This document shows, in pieces, positions 33,819-45,384 of a stretch of DNA of 64,000 nucleotides (its first letter is position 1; every line of letters begins with the position of its first letter). The notes beneath the pieces are model-generated. The model was not told the origin of the DNA, did no database searches, and worked only from the letters and a program-made list of their open reading frames with translations. This DNA comes from Metridium senile (Eukaryota; Cnidaria; Anthozoa; Actiniaria; Metridiidae). The stretch is taken from assembly GCA_949775045.1 (NCBI GenBank), contig OX459097.1:13543710-13607709 (forward strand). Reading direction: 5' to 3'. The translations under genes and the position numbers were made by a program.

Positions 33819-36800
33819 CTCGGTCGTTCATCTCTCCCGTCATTACCTCTGGTAACAACGGATTTGAGACCCTCTCAGCCCGATGCTGATTGGCCAGCAA
33901 AATCGCGCATGCGCGAGTTTCGACGTACATTGACCCTAGGGTTCTCGTTCGTGATTGGTGGAATTTCTACGATGCTCGGAGCTTTTTGAAATGTGTTTTC
34001 TGCGCATAAAGTAAAGTACCCAAAGCTGACTCATTTTGTAACGGGCTCAGGAAGAATTCAAAATGGCGGGTAAACGGAGTAGATATGAAAACATCCAAAA
34101 AACGTTAGGAAATTGTGTTCTTACTCCACCTTGAACTGCTATAACTTATTTTATGCATATTTAGGACTATGAGGAATGTATGAAGGTATGTTTTGGTTTT
34201 CGTGAAGCGCATTTTGAGACGATTACAGGCATTGTTTGTTATCGATAAATTCAGTACCGGAATTGAATTGCTGTATTAAAGCTTTCTTCTCGAATTCTGT
34301 ACTTCTTTCCTGCTGTTGAGGCAAGTAAAACTTTACTGACGTTGAAATTTTAATGAAGTGTATCTGATCTGTTGTTTGAAGCAAGGAATCTCAATATATT
34401 ATTGAAACTAAGGTTTATAACTTATTGTAAATCATTCCCACATTTATATCATGAATATATGATTGTAAAACATTCATATAGCCTTATCAGTAATAAAAAT
34501 GATTTCAATGCATTCTGTAGTGGATATTATGATCTTTTACACTGTAATTTTAACTCTATTATAAAGCTATTATATTTGCCTTGGCTTTTCAAAATAATGT
34601 AATTATTATTAAATGTGAGGTGTTTATAATTTCACAGGCTATAATGTACATGATGAACAAGGGGTCAATTAGTATTTTTGTATTGGTGTGTTAGATTTTA
34701 AAAAGAAAAATTTAGCCAATTTACTGATATAAAATTACAATTCCAAATGCTATTATTGCAACCAGTGAACAGTCACTTCATATTTATAGTAGATACATGT
34801 AGTACTTATTTATATATTTTGTCATTGATATATTGATTTGTATTATTCTTGATATAAACAGAGTTAACTCTATTAACTCTGATATAAAACATAACTATGC
34901 AGAAACACTATTTGTAGATATGCCAACATGTTGTGATAATAATAACAATGGCAATCAGATATTAACTACACTTACAATAGTTGAAGTGGTCTTATTTCAG
35001 TTGTATATCAAGTAAATTTTATTCTGGTTAGATATCAAAAATCAATTCTGCAATTCATTTGTCATCTCACTTTTCTCATATTGACCTGTTTTAGATGATT
35101 TAAGTCTATTTTAGGGATATAAACACTGTTCAAAATATCATTTCTGCATCATAAAAATCATATTTTATCGAAATATTCATGATAATTATTGCAATCAGAC
35201 CAATTGTCAATAACTTAAATTTTGTTTTCTATTTTTTTTATTTATTTATTTGTCACAATAGAGTACAAACATTAAAAGTGTGAAAAATAAATAGTACTAA
35301 ATAGTGATATTTTATGCTAATTCTATTGTTTTCAATTGTTTAATTAGCACTACTTAGTACTAATTATTACTACTTGTTTCATGGGTATAATGTTTGTACA
35401 CTAAATGAATAAAATGAAACGAGAAGTTAATGATAAAATTTCTAAAACTAATTTTGTGACAGGTAGAAGCTACAGGACTTTCGTCCCTATTAATAAACTT
35501 CCCCTATAAATTAAAAATATATATATATTAATAAGTCTAAGTTTATGGTCTATAAAATAGGGTTCAATTGTCAAGTATAGAATTAATGAGGTTTGTACTG
35601 TGACAGTTGATTGTGATAGTAGTATAAAAGAAATTTGCAATCTTCATTATGTTCCTCTCATATATAATACTATGTGTTTGTGTGAATACCCAACTGTAAC
35701 CTGTTGTCAGCTAGTAGTACCTAGTTATGTCCTTTTAATTAAAATTGTTATTTTTGCAAAACAATGATATAATCTAAATATTTATTGTTATTTCAAGCAA
35801 TTGAACAATCTCATTATCTGCCATCTAATCAGTTTTGCCTATCCAAGTACCAGCATAGTTATGTATGTATGTATGCTATTTAATTATTATCATTTAGGGA
35901 CTAGATGAAAATAACATCTGTAATTCTAGTTATCCTATTAAAATAAAGTGCTTTATTGTTATTATGATTATAATTAAATGTCAAGTTTGTAATTCTCAGA
36001 CTTAGACCTTGATCAGTAGGTAAAAAGAAGAGGGAAAACACCTGTGGTATTCTTATTGTTTTTTGAAATGCGCATTCCTTATTGGTTTGGTACTACTAAA
36101 ATTATACAAACTATTACTTCACATTCTATTGTGGCTGCATGAAGCCAGTGCAATTAAGAACTCAAATATTCAGTTCAGATTAAAACCCAACTTTGTAACT
36201 GTACTGTAAAAACAAGATGTCATGGAACATGATGTAATATTTTACCCTTATTGATATCATCACTAGAGTGCAATAATTTTATTCAACACAGCAAATATAT
36301 CAACAGTACTGCTAATTAGAAAGATGCTGTGGGTTTGTGATAATAGTTTAGTTAAATACACATGAAATGAGGAATGGAAATGAGACGTCGAATAGACTTT
36401 TACTGCGTTCCTTTCATCCTATTATTTTATTTGAAAACTCCATTAGAGCTCCATTTCATGTATATTCTGATGTGATATGCTTACCTAAAAAGATATTTTG
36501 ACTGTGAAATATAAAGTTAAGTGCATATAGTATGTCTGTGAGATATTTGAATATTTTATGGAACTTCTGGCAGTATTTATTAGTATTTAGTAATTTGTAT
36601 TTCATGAATATACTATTTGCACTCTATTGAGTATAGAACAAAAAGAATATAAACCTATATATAAAGATTTGTACCAAAAAAGGAAACTACTGGTATACAC
36701 ATTTACAATGATATTACAACTGAAATAAGACCACTTCAACTATTAGTAGTTATCTGATTGCCATTGTTATTATTATCACAACATGTTGGCATATCTAAAA

Positions 36801-37912
36801 TGGTGTTTCTGCATAGTTATGTTTTATATCAGAGTTAATAGAGTTAACTCTGTTTATATCAAGAATAATATAAATCAATATATCAATGACAAAATATATA
36901 AATAAGTACTACATGTATCTACTATAAATATGAAGTGACTGTTCACTGGTTGCAATAATAGCATTTGGAATTGTAATTTTATATCAGTAAATTGGCTAAA
37001 TTTTTCTTTTTAAAATCTAACACACCAATACAAAAATACTAATTGACCCCTTGTTCATCATGTACATTATAGCCTGTGAAATTATAAACACCTCACATTT
37101 AATAATAATTACATTATTTTGAAAAGCCAAGGCAAATATAATAGCTTTATAATAGAGTTAAAATTACAGTGTAAAAGATCATAATATCCACTACAGAATG
37201 CATTGAAATCATTTTTATTACTGATAAGGCTATATGAATGTTTTACAATCATATATTCATGATATAAATGTGGGAATGATTTACAATAAGTTATAAACCT
37301 TAGTTTCAATAATATATTGAGATTCCTTGCTTCAAACAACAGATCAGATACACTTCATTAAAATTTCAACGTCAGTAAAGTTTTACTTGCCTCAACAGCA
37401 GGAAAGAAGTACAGAATTCGAGAAGAAAGCTTTAATACAGCAATTCAATTCCGGTACTGAATTTATCGATAACAAACAATGCCTGTAATCGTCTCAAAAT
37501 GCGCTTCACGAAAACCAAAACATACCTTCATACATTCCTCATAGTCCTAAATATGCATAAAATAAGTTATAGCAGTTCAAGGTGGAGTAAGAACACAATT
37601 TCCTAACGTTTTTTGGATGTTTTCATATCTACTCCGTTTACCCGCCATTTTGAATTCTTCCTGAGCCCGTTACAAAATGAGTCAGCTTTGGGTACTTTAC
37701 TTTATGCGCAGAAAACACATTTCAAAAAGCTCCGAGCATCGTAGAAATTCCACCAATCACGAACGAGAACCCTAGGGTCAATGTACGTCGAAACTCGCGC
37801 ATGCGCGATTTTACTGGCCAATCAGCATCGGGCTGAGAGGGTCTCAAATCCGTTGTTACCAGAGGTAATGACGGGAGAGATGAACGACCGAGTTAGCCTG
37901 GGTACGAGAATG
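33799..37912. mobile_element. 4114-bp fold-back element with 1.2 kb arms and 9-bp duplication
   Basis: Ends CATTCTCGTACCC and GGGTACGAGAATG. ATGAAGAAA is duplicated at 33790-33798 and 37913-37921. The arms pair at a constant coordinate sum of 71711 with very few mismatches: frames 34372-34602 (+) and 37109-37339 (-) translate identically. Pairing runs to about 35008 and 36715. The 1.7 kb centre is AT-rich and unpaired, without a transposase. Each arm also holds an ATG in good Kozak context (34063, and 37648 on minus) opening a 23-codon frame. A 9-bp duplication and long arms suggest a Mutator-like or Foldback element. Confidence 0.92.
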
Positions 37913-37921
37913 ATGAAGAAA

Positions 37922-37964
37922 GTGAAGCTCCAATCATTATTGTATCTGACAATCACTAAATAAA
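37922..37964 (+). pseudogene. Separated 3' end of the 32.9 kb gene
   Basis: Bases 37922-37959 hold the original last codons and stop, now 4.1 kb from the rest. AATAAA at 37959-37964 overlaps the stop. Confidence 0.8.
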
Positions 37965-38209
37965 GCCACAGGAATCCCAATATAGGACTGCATGCTGGTC
38001 AGCAGAAGAACCACGCAGACTTACTATAAGTAATATAACTGTTCACAAAAGGCTGCTGCATGGTCTGACATCTGAAACAAAAGAACTCGCTGCATATTTT
38101 GATTTATCCCACATCATATAAAATACAGCCAATCAGAATGCTTGAAAGCCGTTGAATATTCGGTGGTATTCAACTGCCTCTTCCCATGAGACATTATGGG
38201 TTCTCTATA

Positions 38210-38400
38210 TTTTATATGATGTGGGTTAAAATAGTTACACAATATTTCCTCGTAACATATACCTGTATTTTCAATTCTTTGCATACACGCTCGCCTAAAG
38301 GCTCGTGCGTATACTAGAAGTATACACTACAAGTGACTCGTGGGATTCTCCATGGTATACAATGCCACTCGAAACCATTGTATAACTAGTATACACGTAT
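38210..38400. mobile_element. Repeat with GATGTGGGTTAAAATAGTTA
   Basis: Contains GTGACTCGTGGGAT and CCATTGTATAACTAGTA, all shared with 53385-53575. A mirrored CCCACATCATATAAAATA lies at 38106, so a longer palindrome may be present. Confidence 0.55.
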
Positions 38401-38660
38401 TTCAAAAATCGTAGTCACATTCAAAGCTATAGTCCACACACTCTGAAGCCTGCAAAGGATGTTGGTATTTCTTCTCTTGTTATCGATTTATTCATAGCAT
38501 ATTTTGGTTGTACGTGTTTGTGTTATATGAACATAACAAATTGTTGCAGGGAAGATTATGAAAAAAACATTTCTTTAAAAAGCGCACAATAAATAACATA
38601 TTCAATTCATATTACCGACATCCTTTGCAAGCTTTAAAGCGTGGACCGTAGTTTCGATTA
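38395..38660. mobile_element. MITE family A, second copy
   Basis: CTCTGAAGCCTGCAAAGGAT near 38440 is mirrored by ATCCTTTGCAAGCTTTAAAG near 38619. Related to 31405-31665. Confidence 0.6.
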
Positions 38661-38892
38661 ACGTTGTCCATCTGGAATGGTTGATCTGAGACCGATAGGA
38701 ATTGTGGGAGCTCATTAAATTCCAAATACATTGTTTAAATCACACTTGAATGGTGCTGAATTACAGATAACAGTATTTCAGAAGTAAACATTAATATTCG
38801 AGCGTGATTATAATAGTGTATTTGCAGTTTAACGAGCTCACACAATTCCTGTCGGTCTCAGATCAACCATTCCAGATGGACGAAATAGGTGC
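38655..38892. mobile_element. MITE with CCATCTGGAATGGTTGATCT ends (family B)
   Basis: The left end is mirrored by AGATCAACCATTCCAGATGG; inner ACCGATAGGAATTGTG also pairs. A second copy is at 62990-63197. Confidence 0.75.
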
Positions 38893-39391
38893 TGAAGCTG
38901 AAGGATGTAGTTTGTAGTTAAACTGAAATATAAGTTATGTGTTTCAAGTAAGAGGGCCGTAAGTTAGATTGTATTAAATTGTTTATAAAGTTTACAAAAA
39001 ATTAGTTTCAATTCAGATGTCCAAATGCCGACTTTATATCTTAATTTGTAGCTACAATCATGACCAAAATACCTTAGGACAATATCTGTTTGTTAAGTGA
39101 AAAAGATTGTTATAACATTTTTCCATTTCCCCCTCTCCACCGAATCAGTGTTGAATCAGGGGGGTTTGCAAATCAAATTGATACAGTTTGTATATTTTTT
39201 AAAACTCAAACAAAAACGTTCAATGTCCCAACAATTTTAAACATGATTGTAGTTTTATACCTACTACTCATGTCAGATGAGATGCAGATGAGTATCAATA
39301 TTTTACATGCACGTAATTCAACTTTGTTATCAACAGTTGAAATTTCAATCTTTTACAGTAAACATGGAATTACAAGTAAGAAATCTAAATC

Positions 39392-39692
39392 AGGGTTCGT
39401 GCTGATGTCAGTAAACAAAATCTAAGGAGTTTTCAAGGAGTTTTCAAGGACCAAAAAGTAATTTTTAAGCACTTTTTGCGACAACTTTGATATACGAAAA
39501 TTTACGGATTTACGAAAATGATGTACAATACTAGAATTTTTACTTAACTTTAATTTGCAATACTAGAATTTTTACCCTACTTTAGCTAGAATTAAGGAGT
39601 TTTTGCTGATTTTCTAAAATTCAAGGGCTTTTCAAGTGCCCTTAGAAACGTAAATCAAATCTAAGGAGTTTAAGGAGTAGCACGAACCCTGC
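39392..39692. mobile_element. MITE with AGGGTTCGTGCT ends
   Basis: Starts AGGGTTCGTGCTGATGTC and ends AGTAGCACGAACCCT. A shorter relative is inside FUBP at 14042-14215. Confidence 0.75.
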
Positions 39693-40402
39693 TATATGAG
39701 TGCTAATATCAAGCAATATCAATAATGAACTTATGTGTTATCACTTGACAATTCTTTTAGTGTTCATGTCTGTTTTGGTGGGCAACATTTATGACATTGA
39801 CTGTATAAAGCTATTTCAAAAAACGTTGAATACCGAATAGTGCATTTCAAGCTTAAGACCAAAGGGCATTGTGGGTCTCATTAATTTGAAATAAGGAATA
39901 AATATACACTGATTTTTACTCCCCATAACCAGTAGCTCCTATATTATTTTGAATGGAATGCACTAAGAATAAAATAACTAATTAATACTTGTTTTACTTT
40001 AAACAATATTAATTGCCCCATGATGCATTTTGGTTTTGGAATGCACTATTCAGTATATGGAATATTCAATATTCTACGTTTTTAAAAAAGGCTGTATCTC
40101 ATATATAGATTACTCGATATTACATATCATTATTACATATCATCATTAATACCCGGGTGATTATAGAAAATTGCACCTGCATGCTGATTGGTTCGAGAAC
40201 TTCAAACAATCGGAAGAAACAGAAAATATACTCGAGAGCGTGTTGTGTGTAATTATAAAGCACACAGGAATTGGCAGAACACAAGAGAAGTGTTAAGAGA
40301 AGTATGAGGCGAAACAAAGTGCCTTTTAACATTCTCGAGTGAACTCACAATACTGAAGTGCTTTGAACTGCATACAACACAGCAAGCTGAGGGAGATTAA
40401 TA
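39693..40402. other. AT-rich spacer
   Basis: No gene recognised. ATTTCAAAAAACGTTGAATA near 39811 and GAATATTCAATATTCTACGT near 40057 form a weak inverted pair, possibly another MITE. Confidence 0.3.
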
Positions 40403-40537
40403 CAGTGGTACCTCTATTAAGCGGTCACCCATTTAGCGGTCACCCTCTATTAGGCGGCTAGAAAAAAAGCGGCCAACCTCTATTAAGTGGCCACTTTGGA
40501 AGGTCCCTAGGATGACCACTTAATAGAGGTACCACTA
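40403..40537. mobile_element. Pogo/Tigger-type MITE
   Basis: CAGTGGTACCTCTATTAAGC at left, CTTAATAGAGGTACCACTA at right, TA on both sides. Confidence 0.75.
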
Positions 40538-40667
40538 TAATAATAATAATTATTTATTGCTAGTGCATTCCAATATTTCCCGATGCCCTTACAATTTGAT
40601 GAAGAGGGACAAAGACAGCTTATTAAACTCACCAAGAAGATGGGAAAATAACTAGAAAATATAGTTA

Positions 40668-40860
40668 GTGGTTAGTGCGCTGGACTTGGTGTCAAGAGTT
40701 CTGGCCGGTTTCAGCTGATCCTGACCCTAACCATCATCAATTTCATTTTCATCTTCAGGATTGTCTTTCTGAAATTGTTCCATTTCATCGATTATTTTGT
40801 ACTGCAAGTGAAGAAACTTGAGTTCAACGTCCAGTTCCCTCATTTATTCTTCAAACTTGT
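40668..40860 (-). pseudogene. Duplicated fragment of the Mab-21 gene 3' end
   Basis: Repeats 40930-41130 in direct order: TTTCATCGATTATTTTGTAC and AACTTGAGTTCAACGTCCAG occur in both. A TGGTTAGTG(C/G)GCTGGACTTG segment, similar to a tRNA A-box region, starts each copy and may mark a tRNA-derived SINE. Confidence 0.65.
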
Positions 40861-40943
40861 CATGCATATGTGTTCCGCAGATCCACTCCATAATGTTCTA
40901 GCTTCTGTCACCTTTGGTGCATGAGAGGCACGTGGTTTAATGG

Positions 40944-42815
40944 TTAGTGGGCTGGACTTGATGTCGAAAGTTCTTGGTTCTCCTGACCCTGACCCTGACC
41001 ATCATCAATTTCACTTACGACACTTACGTTCTGAAATTGTTCAATTTCATCGATTATTTTGTACTGCAAGTGAAGAAACTTGAGTTCAACGTCCAGTTCC
41101 TTCATTAATTCTTCAAACTTGTCATCTGTGGTAGATCTTTTCAAAAACTGGACAACCTGAGAGACTTTGTCCTGTTGTAGAAGAGATGTTGGTATAGGAA
41201 GAGGTCGTCCAAAGACTTTGTCAGACATAACAAGATAGATCAAAACTTTAGTCATCTTAATGGGATGCACCTTGGTGTTGTCAAGAAGATCTGAAATGTT
41301 TTGTTCGCTGGGGATGTTGGGTGGATCCTTTTCGCTGTTCGCCTTAGAAGTTAATGATTCCAGCCACTTATTCACAGGATAAAATCGTTTATAAGTTGAC
41401 ATGAGGTTAATTCGATAATCAGAATCTAATTCCAATATTCCAGTATCAGGTTTTTCGTTCATTTCATTGTCTAGCGATGGGAATGCAACTTCCAGGGCTG
41501 ATTTTCTATCTTCATCATCCATTTGTTGGAGAGTGTTGCACGCTTCAATGAAGTAGTGTTCACAGTATTTGTTTTGTATACAGTCTCTCAGTTTTTCGAC
41601 CAGGTTCTTAACTCGAACGCCAATCTCAGAGAAGCACCATTGATCTACAGGAACAGTTTCCAGTTCCCTCAAGAACAGTGTCTTGGCTGTGTAAGTGGTG
41701 ATGATGGATGGTAGCTTTATAAAGCGAGCAAACAGATACTTAAAAACGAGATAGCACATCCTTTGATCTTCAGTGATAGAATTCATAAGTGTTTTCTCAG
41801 CAAGTGAAAAAGAGTACCTCCATGTTGTCATAGGTGTTGATTGTGTGACCCTAGCAGTGGTAGCACCTACTGTGGCACCATTTCCTCCAGATGGATCGTA
41901 CTTTGGTACCAAATGACATCCATCTGCAATGACCTTGTCTGTAAGCTCCCTACTTGGCCATCCAGAGGTTCTTTCTCTGACGGACCATTTTGATGCACAA
42001 CTGGGCCATGTTTTGCAAGGTACTGATAGGCTCACATCTTCAGTCAGGTACAAATGAATGTTGTTTTCCTTTTCTGTTGAAATGCAGGTGACAGTGTGTA
42101 CTGCAGGCCCAGCTTGACCTACATACTGAAGCTCTTTTGCTGGAATTAAATGCTCTTCAATGGTTTCATCAATGGTTTCATCTTGCAATATTCGGCACTT
42201 TTCAACGTTCAACTTTGCTGTTTTGATTGTCAGAATTTGGTAAATCTCATTTACCAGCAATTCTGATGAAAGAAGAGTTAATCCATGTTCACCTAGAACA
42301 CATAGATGCTTGAGTCCAGGTATCGCTGGGTAGTTTATGTTTGGAGGCAAGGCTAAGTTTACATGGCCTGCAGCCAAAGGCATGATATGCAACGTGAGTG
42401 GGATCTTTGGTTCAACTATAGTTGAAGGATCTAGAGATTCGTTCGCCATTATTTCGGCAGCAATGATATCTTTAAAGCAAAGATTTACATCGCTTTCATA
42501 CGAAACGTAGAATTCATTCGGTATCTCACCATTTTCATTTTGAAAAATCTGATGAATTGCCACCCCTTCTGACATACTTCCAACATGGAGGCAATCGTAT
42601 TTCTGGCTGGTTATAAAGCAGGTTATTTCAAAATAGTCCCGTGCGTGTTCTATATTAGCTTTCACAATTCCTGTCATCGGTTGAAGTTGTTTAATATACA
42701 TTTGCATTTTCTTGTCAACATCTTTTGCAGCGTTCCAAAGGGCATAGATTTTGAAGTTCCACGCTTTGCTGTCGGAATCACCATACGTCATCGCTTCTGG
42801 GGTTGCGAACGCCAT
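40944..42815 (-). CDS. Mab-21 domain (cGAS-like) protein, single exon
   Basis: 623 aa. Mab-21 proteins share a nucleotidyltransferase fold with cGAS; some invertebrate members (cGLRs) are innate sensors making cyclic dinucleotides, others are inactive. Near the N-terminus is a Gly-Ser (79-80) in HVGSMSEG and an acidic pair E107/D109 in SYESDVNLCF, which could match the cGAS GS and E-x-D sites. The third acidic residue cannot be placed by eye. Residues about 270-315 have the Cys/Trp-rich stretch usual in this family (CKTWPSCASKW, SGWPSRELTDKV, GCHLVPK), and about 335-450 the helical lobe (WRYSFSLAEKTL, QRMCYLVFKYL, HYFIEACNTL). No membrane segment. The last 20 residues fall in a repeat also seen downstream (40668-40860), so the C-terminus may be recently acquired. 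Enzyme activity is not proven. Confidence 0.8.
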   Translation of the reverse strand: MAFATPEAMTYGDSDSKAWNFKIYALWNAAKDVDKKMQMYIKQLQPMTGIVKANIEHARDYFEITCFITSQKYDCLHVGSMSEGVAIHQIFQNENGEIPNEFYVSYESDVNLCFKDIIAAEIMANESLDPSTIVEPKIPLTLHIMPLAAGHVNLALPPNINYPAIPGLKHLCVLGEHGLTLLSSELLVNEIYQILTIKTAKLNVEKCRILQDETIDETIEEHLIPAKELQYVGQAGPAVHTVTCISTEKENNIHLYLTEDVSLSVPCKTWPSCASKWSVRERTSGWPSRELTDKVIADGCHLVPKYDPSGGNGATVGATTARVTQSTPMTTWRYSFSLAEKTLMNSITEDQRMCYLVFKYLFARFIKLPSIITTYTAKTLFLRELETVPVDQWCFSEIGVRVKNLVEKLRDCIQNKYCEHYFIEACNTLQQMDDEDRKSALEVAFPSLDNEMNEKPDTGILELDSDYRINLMSTYKRFYPVNKWLESLTSKANSEKDPPNIPSEQNISDLLDNTKVHPIKMTKVLIYLVMSDKVFGRPLPIPTSLLQQDKVSQVVQFLKRSTTDDKFEELMKELDVELKFLHLQYKIIDEIEQFQNVSVVSEIDDGQGQGQENQELSTSSPAH

Positions 42816-43049
42816 TTTGAGTCTTAAAATAAATATCAGAAGGTATCAGAAGGAGACAGTCTATACAGGTGCATATAAAGTCAAACCAGTTCACGAATTT
42901 GATCGACATTTATTTACATAATTTCATTACAAATGTTTCACTAACCTTTTCAATTACTACTTGGAGGATGTATATTAAGTCTTAACATCAATTTTATCAG
43001 TATTTGGGCTACTTCTGAAGAGGTTTTACAGTACAACACTGGGAAGAAC
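42816..43049 (-). other. Upstream region of the Mab-21 gene
   Basis: Short AT-rich stretch before the retroelement nest. No feature recognised. Confidence 0.4.
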
Positions 43050-43221
43050 TGTTGAGTATTGCACAACATAGATTACAAACATGCGACGGCCATCTTAGTT
43101 TATTACAAGACAACTTACACAGGGAACCCAACAATACATGTACATTGTATGACACAGGTAACCCGGCCAATATACATCATTCCCCCACACTTGCTTCAAA
43201 CTTACATTGTCAAACAAAAAC

Positions 43222-44855
43222 CAATCTCGAACCCAGAGCCTGCGTTACTCTTGGCCAGCAGTGCCGAGCAACGTATAACTCTGGGGTACTCAATCTCGAA
43301 CCCCGAGCCTTCGTTCCTCTTGGCCAGCCGAGTAACGTAAGACTCTGGGGGACCGGAATTCTATGCTTATGCTGATTGGCCCTTGAAAATACAATGGTCA
43401 GACCGGAAACAGACGAAGTAAAAGCTCTGATTGGTCCATCATGTAAACAAATGTACATTCAAAATGTAAATTTTACGATTACATGCAATACGACGTCAAC
43501 GGTTCTTTAATACTAGATAGAATATTAAATATCGTCGTTTACGAGTCGCGAAGCGAAGAGATATTGTATCGCCACTAAGCGATGATTATCGAGTCGCGAA
43601 GAAAATTAGAATACACACAAAATACTTCTTTAAACTATTCTAAACCTTGGCAATCCTCAGACCTCTGGCATCCAGTTATTTACTAAAGGTCAATCGTACT
43701 ACGAAAGCAAACTAATAACCGTTGGAAAACTATAAATAAATCGACGGTTAAAGCGATCTGAATTGAAGAAGATTTAGACGCGTTTTTATATCATTATAAA
43801 TCCTGATGGCCGTTAAAAATCTTCCTAAACTTTAAATGTTTCATTAGTGAGGAAAATGTTTATATTTTGGCTTAGAAAATATTTAAAATGCTACTAGGTC
43901 AATAATATTTTGAATGTCATTAACGTACTAAGTAACACAGGATGCCCAATCCCACAGATCATTATAATATTAACTAAGCATGCGCAATAGAAACCGGAAC
44001 TCCAAAATCGGAGCTGAAAATTCCGTTCCCCCAGAGTCTAATGTCGGGCGCCATAAGACCGCTGACAAAAAGCCAGACGTGACGCTGGGCTCGAGATTGT
44101 GGGGTACTGGGATTCCCTGCTTATTGTGATTGGCCCTTGAAAATACAATGGTCAGCCCGGAAACAGACGAAGTAAAAGCTCTGATTGGTCCATTATGTAA
44201 ACAAATGTATATTCAAAATGTAAATTTTACGATTAATACAACGTCAACGGTTCTTTATACTAGATAGAATAATATCGTCATTTACGGAATATATGCGAGT
44301 CGCAAAGCGACGAGAAATTGTGTCGCCGCGAAGCGATAATCGAGTCGCGAAGCAAATTAGAATACACACAAAATACTCCTTTAAACTATTCTAAACCTTG
44401 ACAATACTCAGGTCTCTGGCATCCAGTTATTTACTAAAGGTCAATCGTACCACGAAAGCAAACTTATAACCGTTGGAAAACTATAAATAAATCGACGGTT
44501 AAAGCGATCTGAATTGAAGGAAATTTAGACGCGTTTTTATATCATTATATAAACCTGATGGCCGTTAAAAAACCTTCCTAAACTTTAAATGTTTTATTAG
44601 TGAGGAAAATGTTTATATTTTGACTTAGAAAATATTTAAAATACTACTAGGTCAACAATATTTTGAATGTCATCATAACGTACTAAGTAACACAGGATGC
44701 CCGAACCAACAGATAATTATAATATTAACTAAGCATGCGCATTCCATGTTAAAACCGGAACTCCAAAATTGGAGCAGAATAATTCCGTTTCCCCAGAGTT
44801 ATACGTTGCTCGGCACTGCTGGCCAAGAGTAACGCAGGCTCTGGGTTCGAGATTG
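43222..44855. mobile_element. Mutator-like MITE inserted in the LTR (outer element)
   Basis: Ends CAATCTCGAACCCAGAGCC and GGCTCTGGGTTCGAGATTG, with inverted ends of about 65 bp. Exact 9-bp duplication AACAAAAAC at 43213-43221 and 44856-44864. About 816 bp without the inner copy. Confidence 0.9.
43291..44099. mobile_element. Same-family element inserted into the outer element
   Basis: Ends CAATCTCGAACCCC and GGGCTCGAGATTG. Exact 9-bp duplication TGGGGTACT at 43282-43290 and 44100-44108. Its interior is a close copy of 44109-44830 (for example GACGAAGTAAAAGCTCTGAT and ACCGTTGGAAAACTATAAAT in both). Confidence 0.9.
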
Positions 44856-44920
44856 AACAAAAACTAGTTACGTACAGACTGTTAGTAAACTTAAAGTCCA
44901 AAGTTCTCTATATTATGACA

Positions 44921-45384
44921 TTGTCCCTTTTAAACACATAACAAAATTCAACGATAACAACAACTTTTAAAGTATTTCAAAGTTCATAGTCTTTCAAAGT
45001 TCATAGTCTTTCATCCACCCTGGAGCTTGACGGCTTCTCACAGGTCTGTTGGTTTCTTCTTGGATTTCCTTGTCTGGAGTAGGGGTTGGGTCCTCAGGGT
45101 TGTCACTGGTTGATGTGTCTCCATTAGCATCAATGTGACTTTCCACAGTGTCTTTGGGTGGACTTTGTACCTGAGGTTCCTCATTTAGTGTGATCTCCAT
45201 AGGAGGTGCAGACGATTCTGAACTGATGCCTGTAGGCATAACTGAGGGTTCCATAGCAGTGGTGTTATGTTCAGGAACACTTTGAGTAATCGGTAACTCA
45301 CAGCGTCTAAGCTGGTCCACATGACGGCGCCACACTGATGAACCGACTTGCACCTGATAAGATATAGGGCCGGTCTGTTTGATT
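44921..45384 (-). mobile_element. Gypsy pol C-terminal fragment, minus strand
   Basis: Translates as the tail after the integrase core, QTGPISYQVQVGSSVWRRHV, then an acidic Pro/Thr-rich region ending WMKDYEL at 44994. A polypurine tract lies just before the LTR start. It is the part missing from the plus-strand pol at 45631-48230. The fragment is directly joined at 45384/45385 to the end of an oppositely oriented LTR. Confidence 0.75.

Larger units (their letters stand above)
43050..44920 (-). mobile_element. Gypsy-type LTR on the minus strand, split by nested elements
   Basis: LTR parts are 44865-44920 (5' part, starts TGTCATAATATAG after a purine tract) and 43050-43221 (3' part, ends CTCAACA on the minus strand). 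Together about 228 bp. On the minus strand an AATAAA lies about 60 bp before the LTR end, as expected for LTR polyadenylation. The final 41 bp recur in opposite orientation at 45385-45425. Confidence 0.7.

Noticed and set aside
34372..34602. 76-codon frame, repeated at 37109-37339 on the other strand
   Set aside because: Its duplication is explained by the fold-back arms; AT-rich composition and no family resemblance.
43052..43458. Short frames in the 43 kb region as genes
   Set aside because: They fall across LTR and MITE ends.
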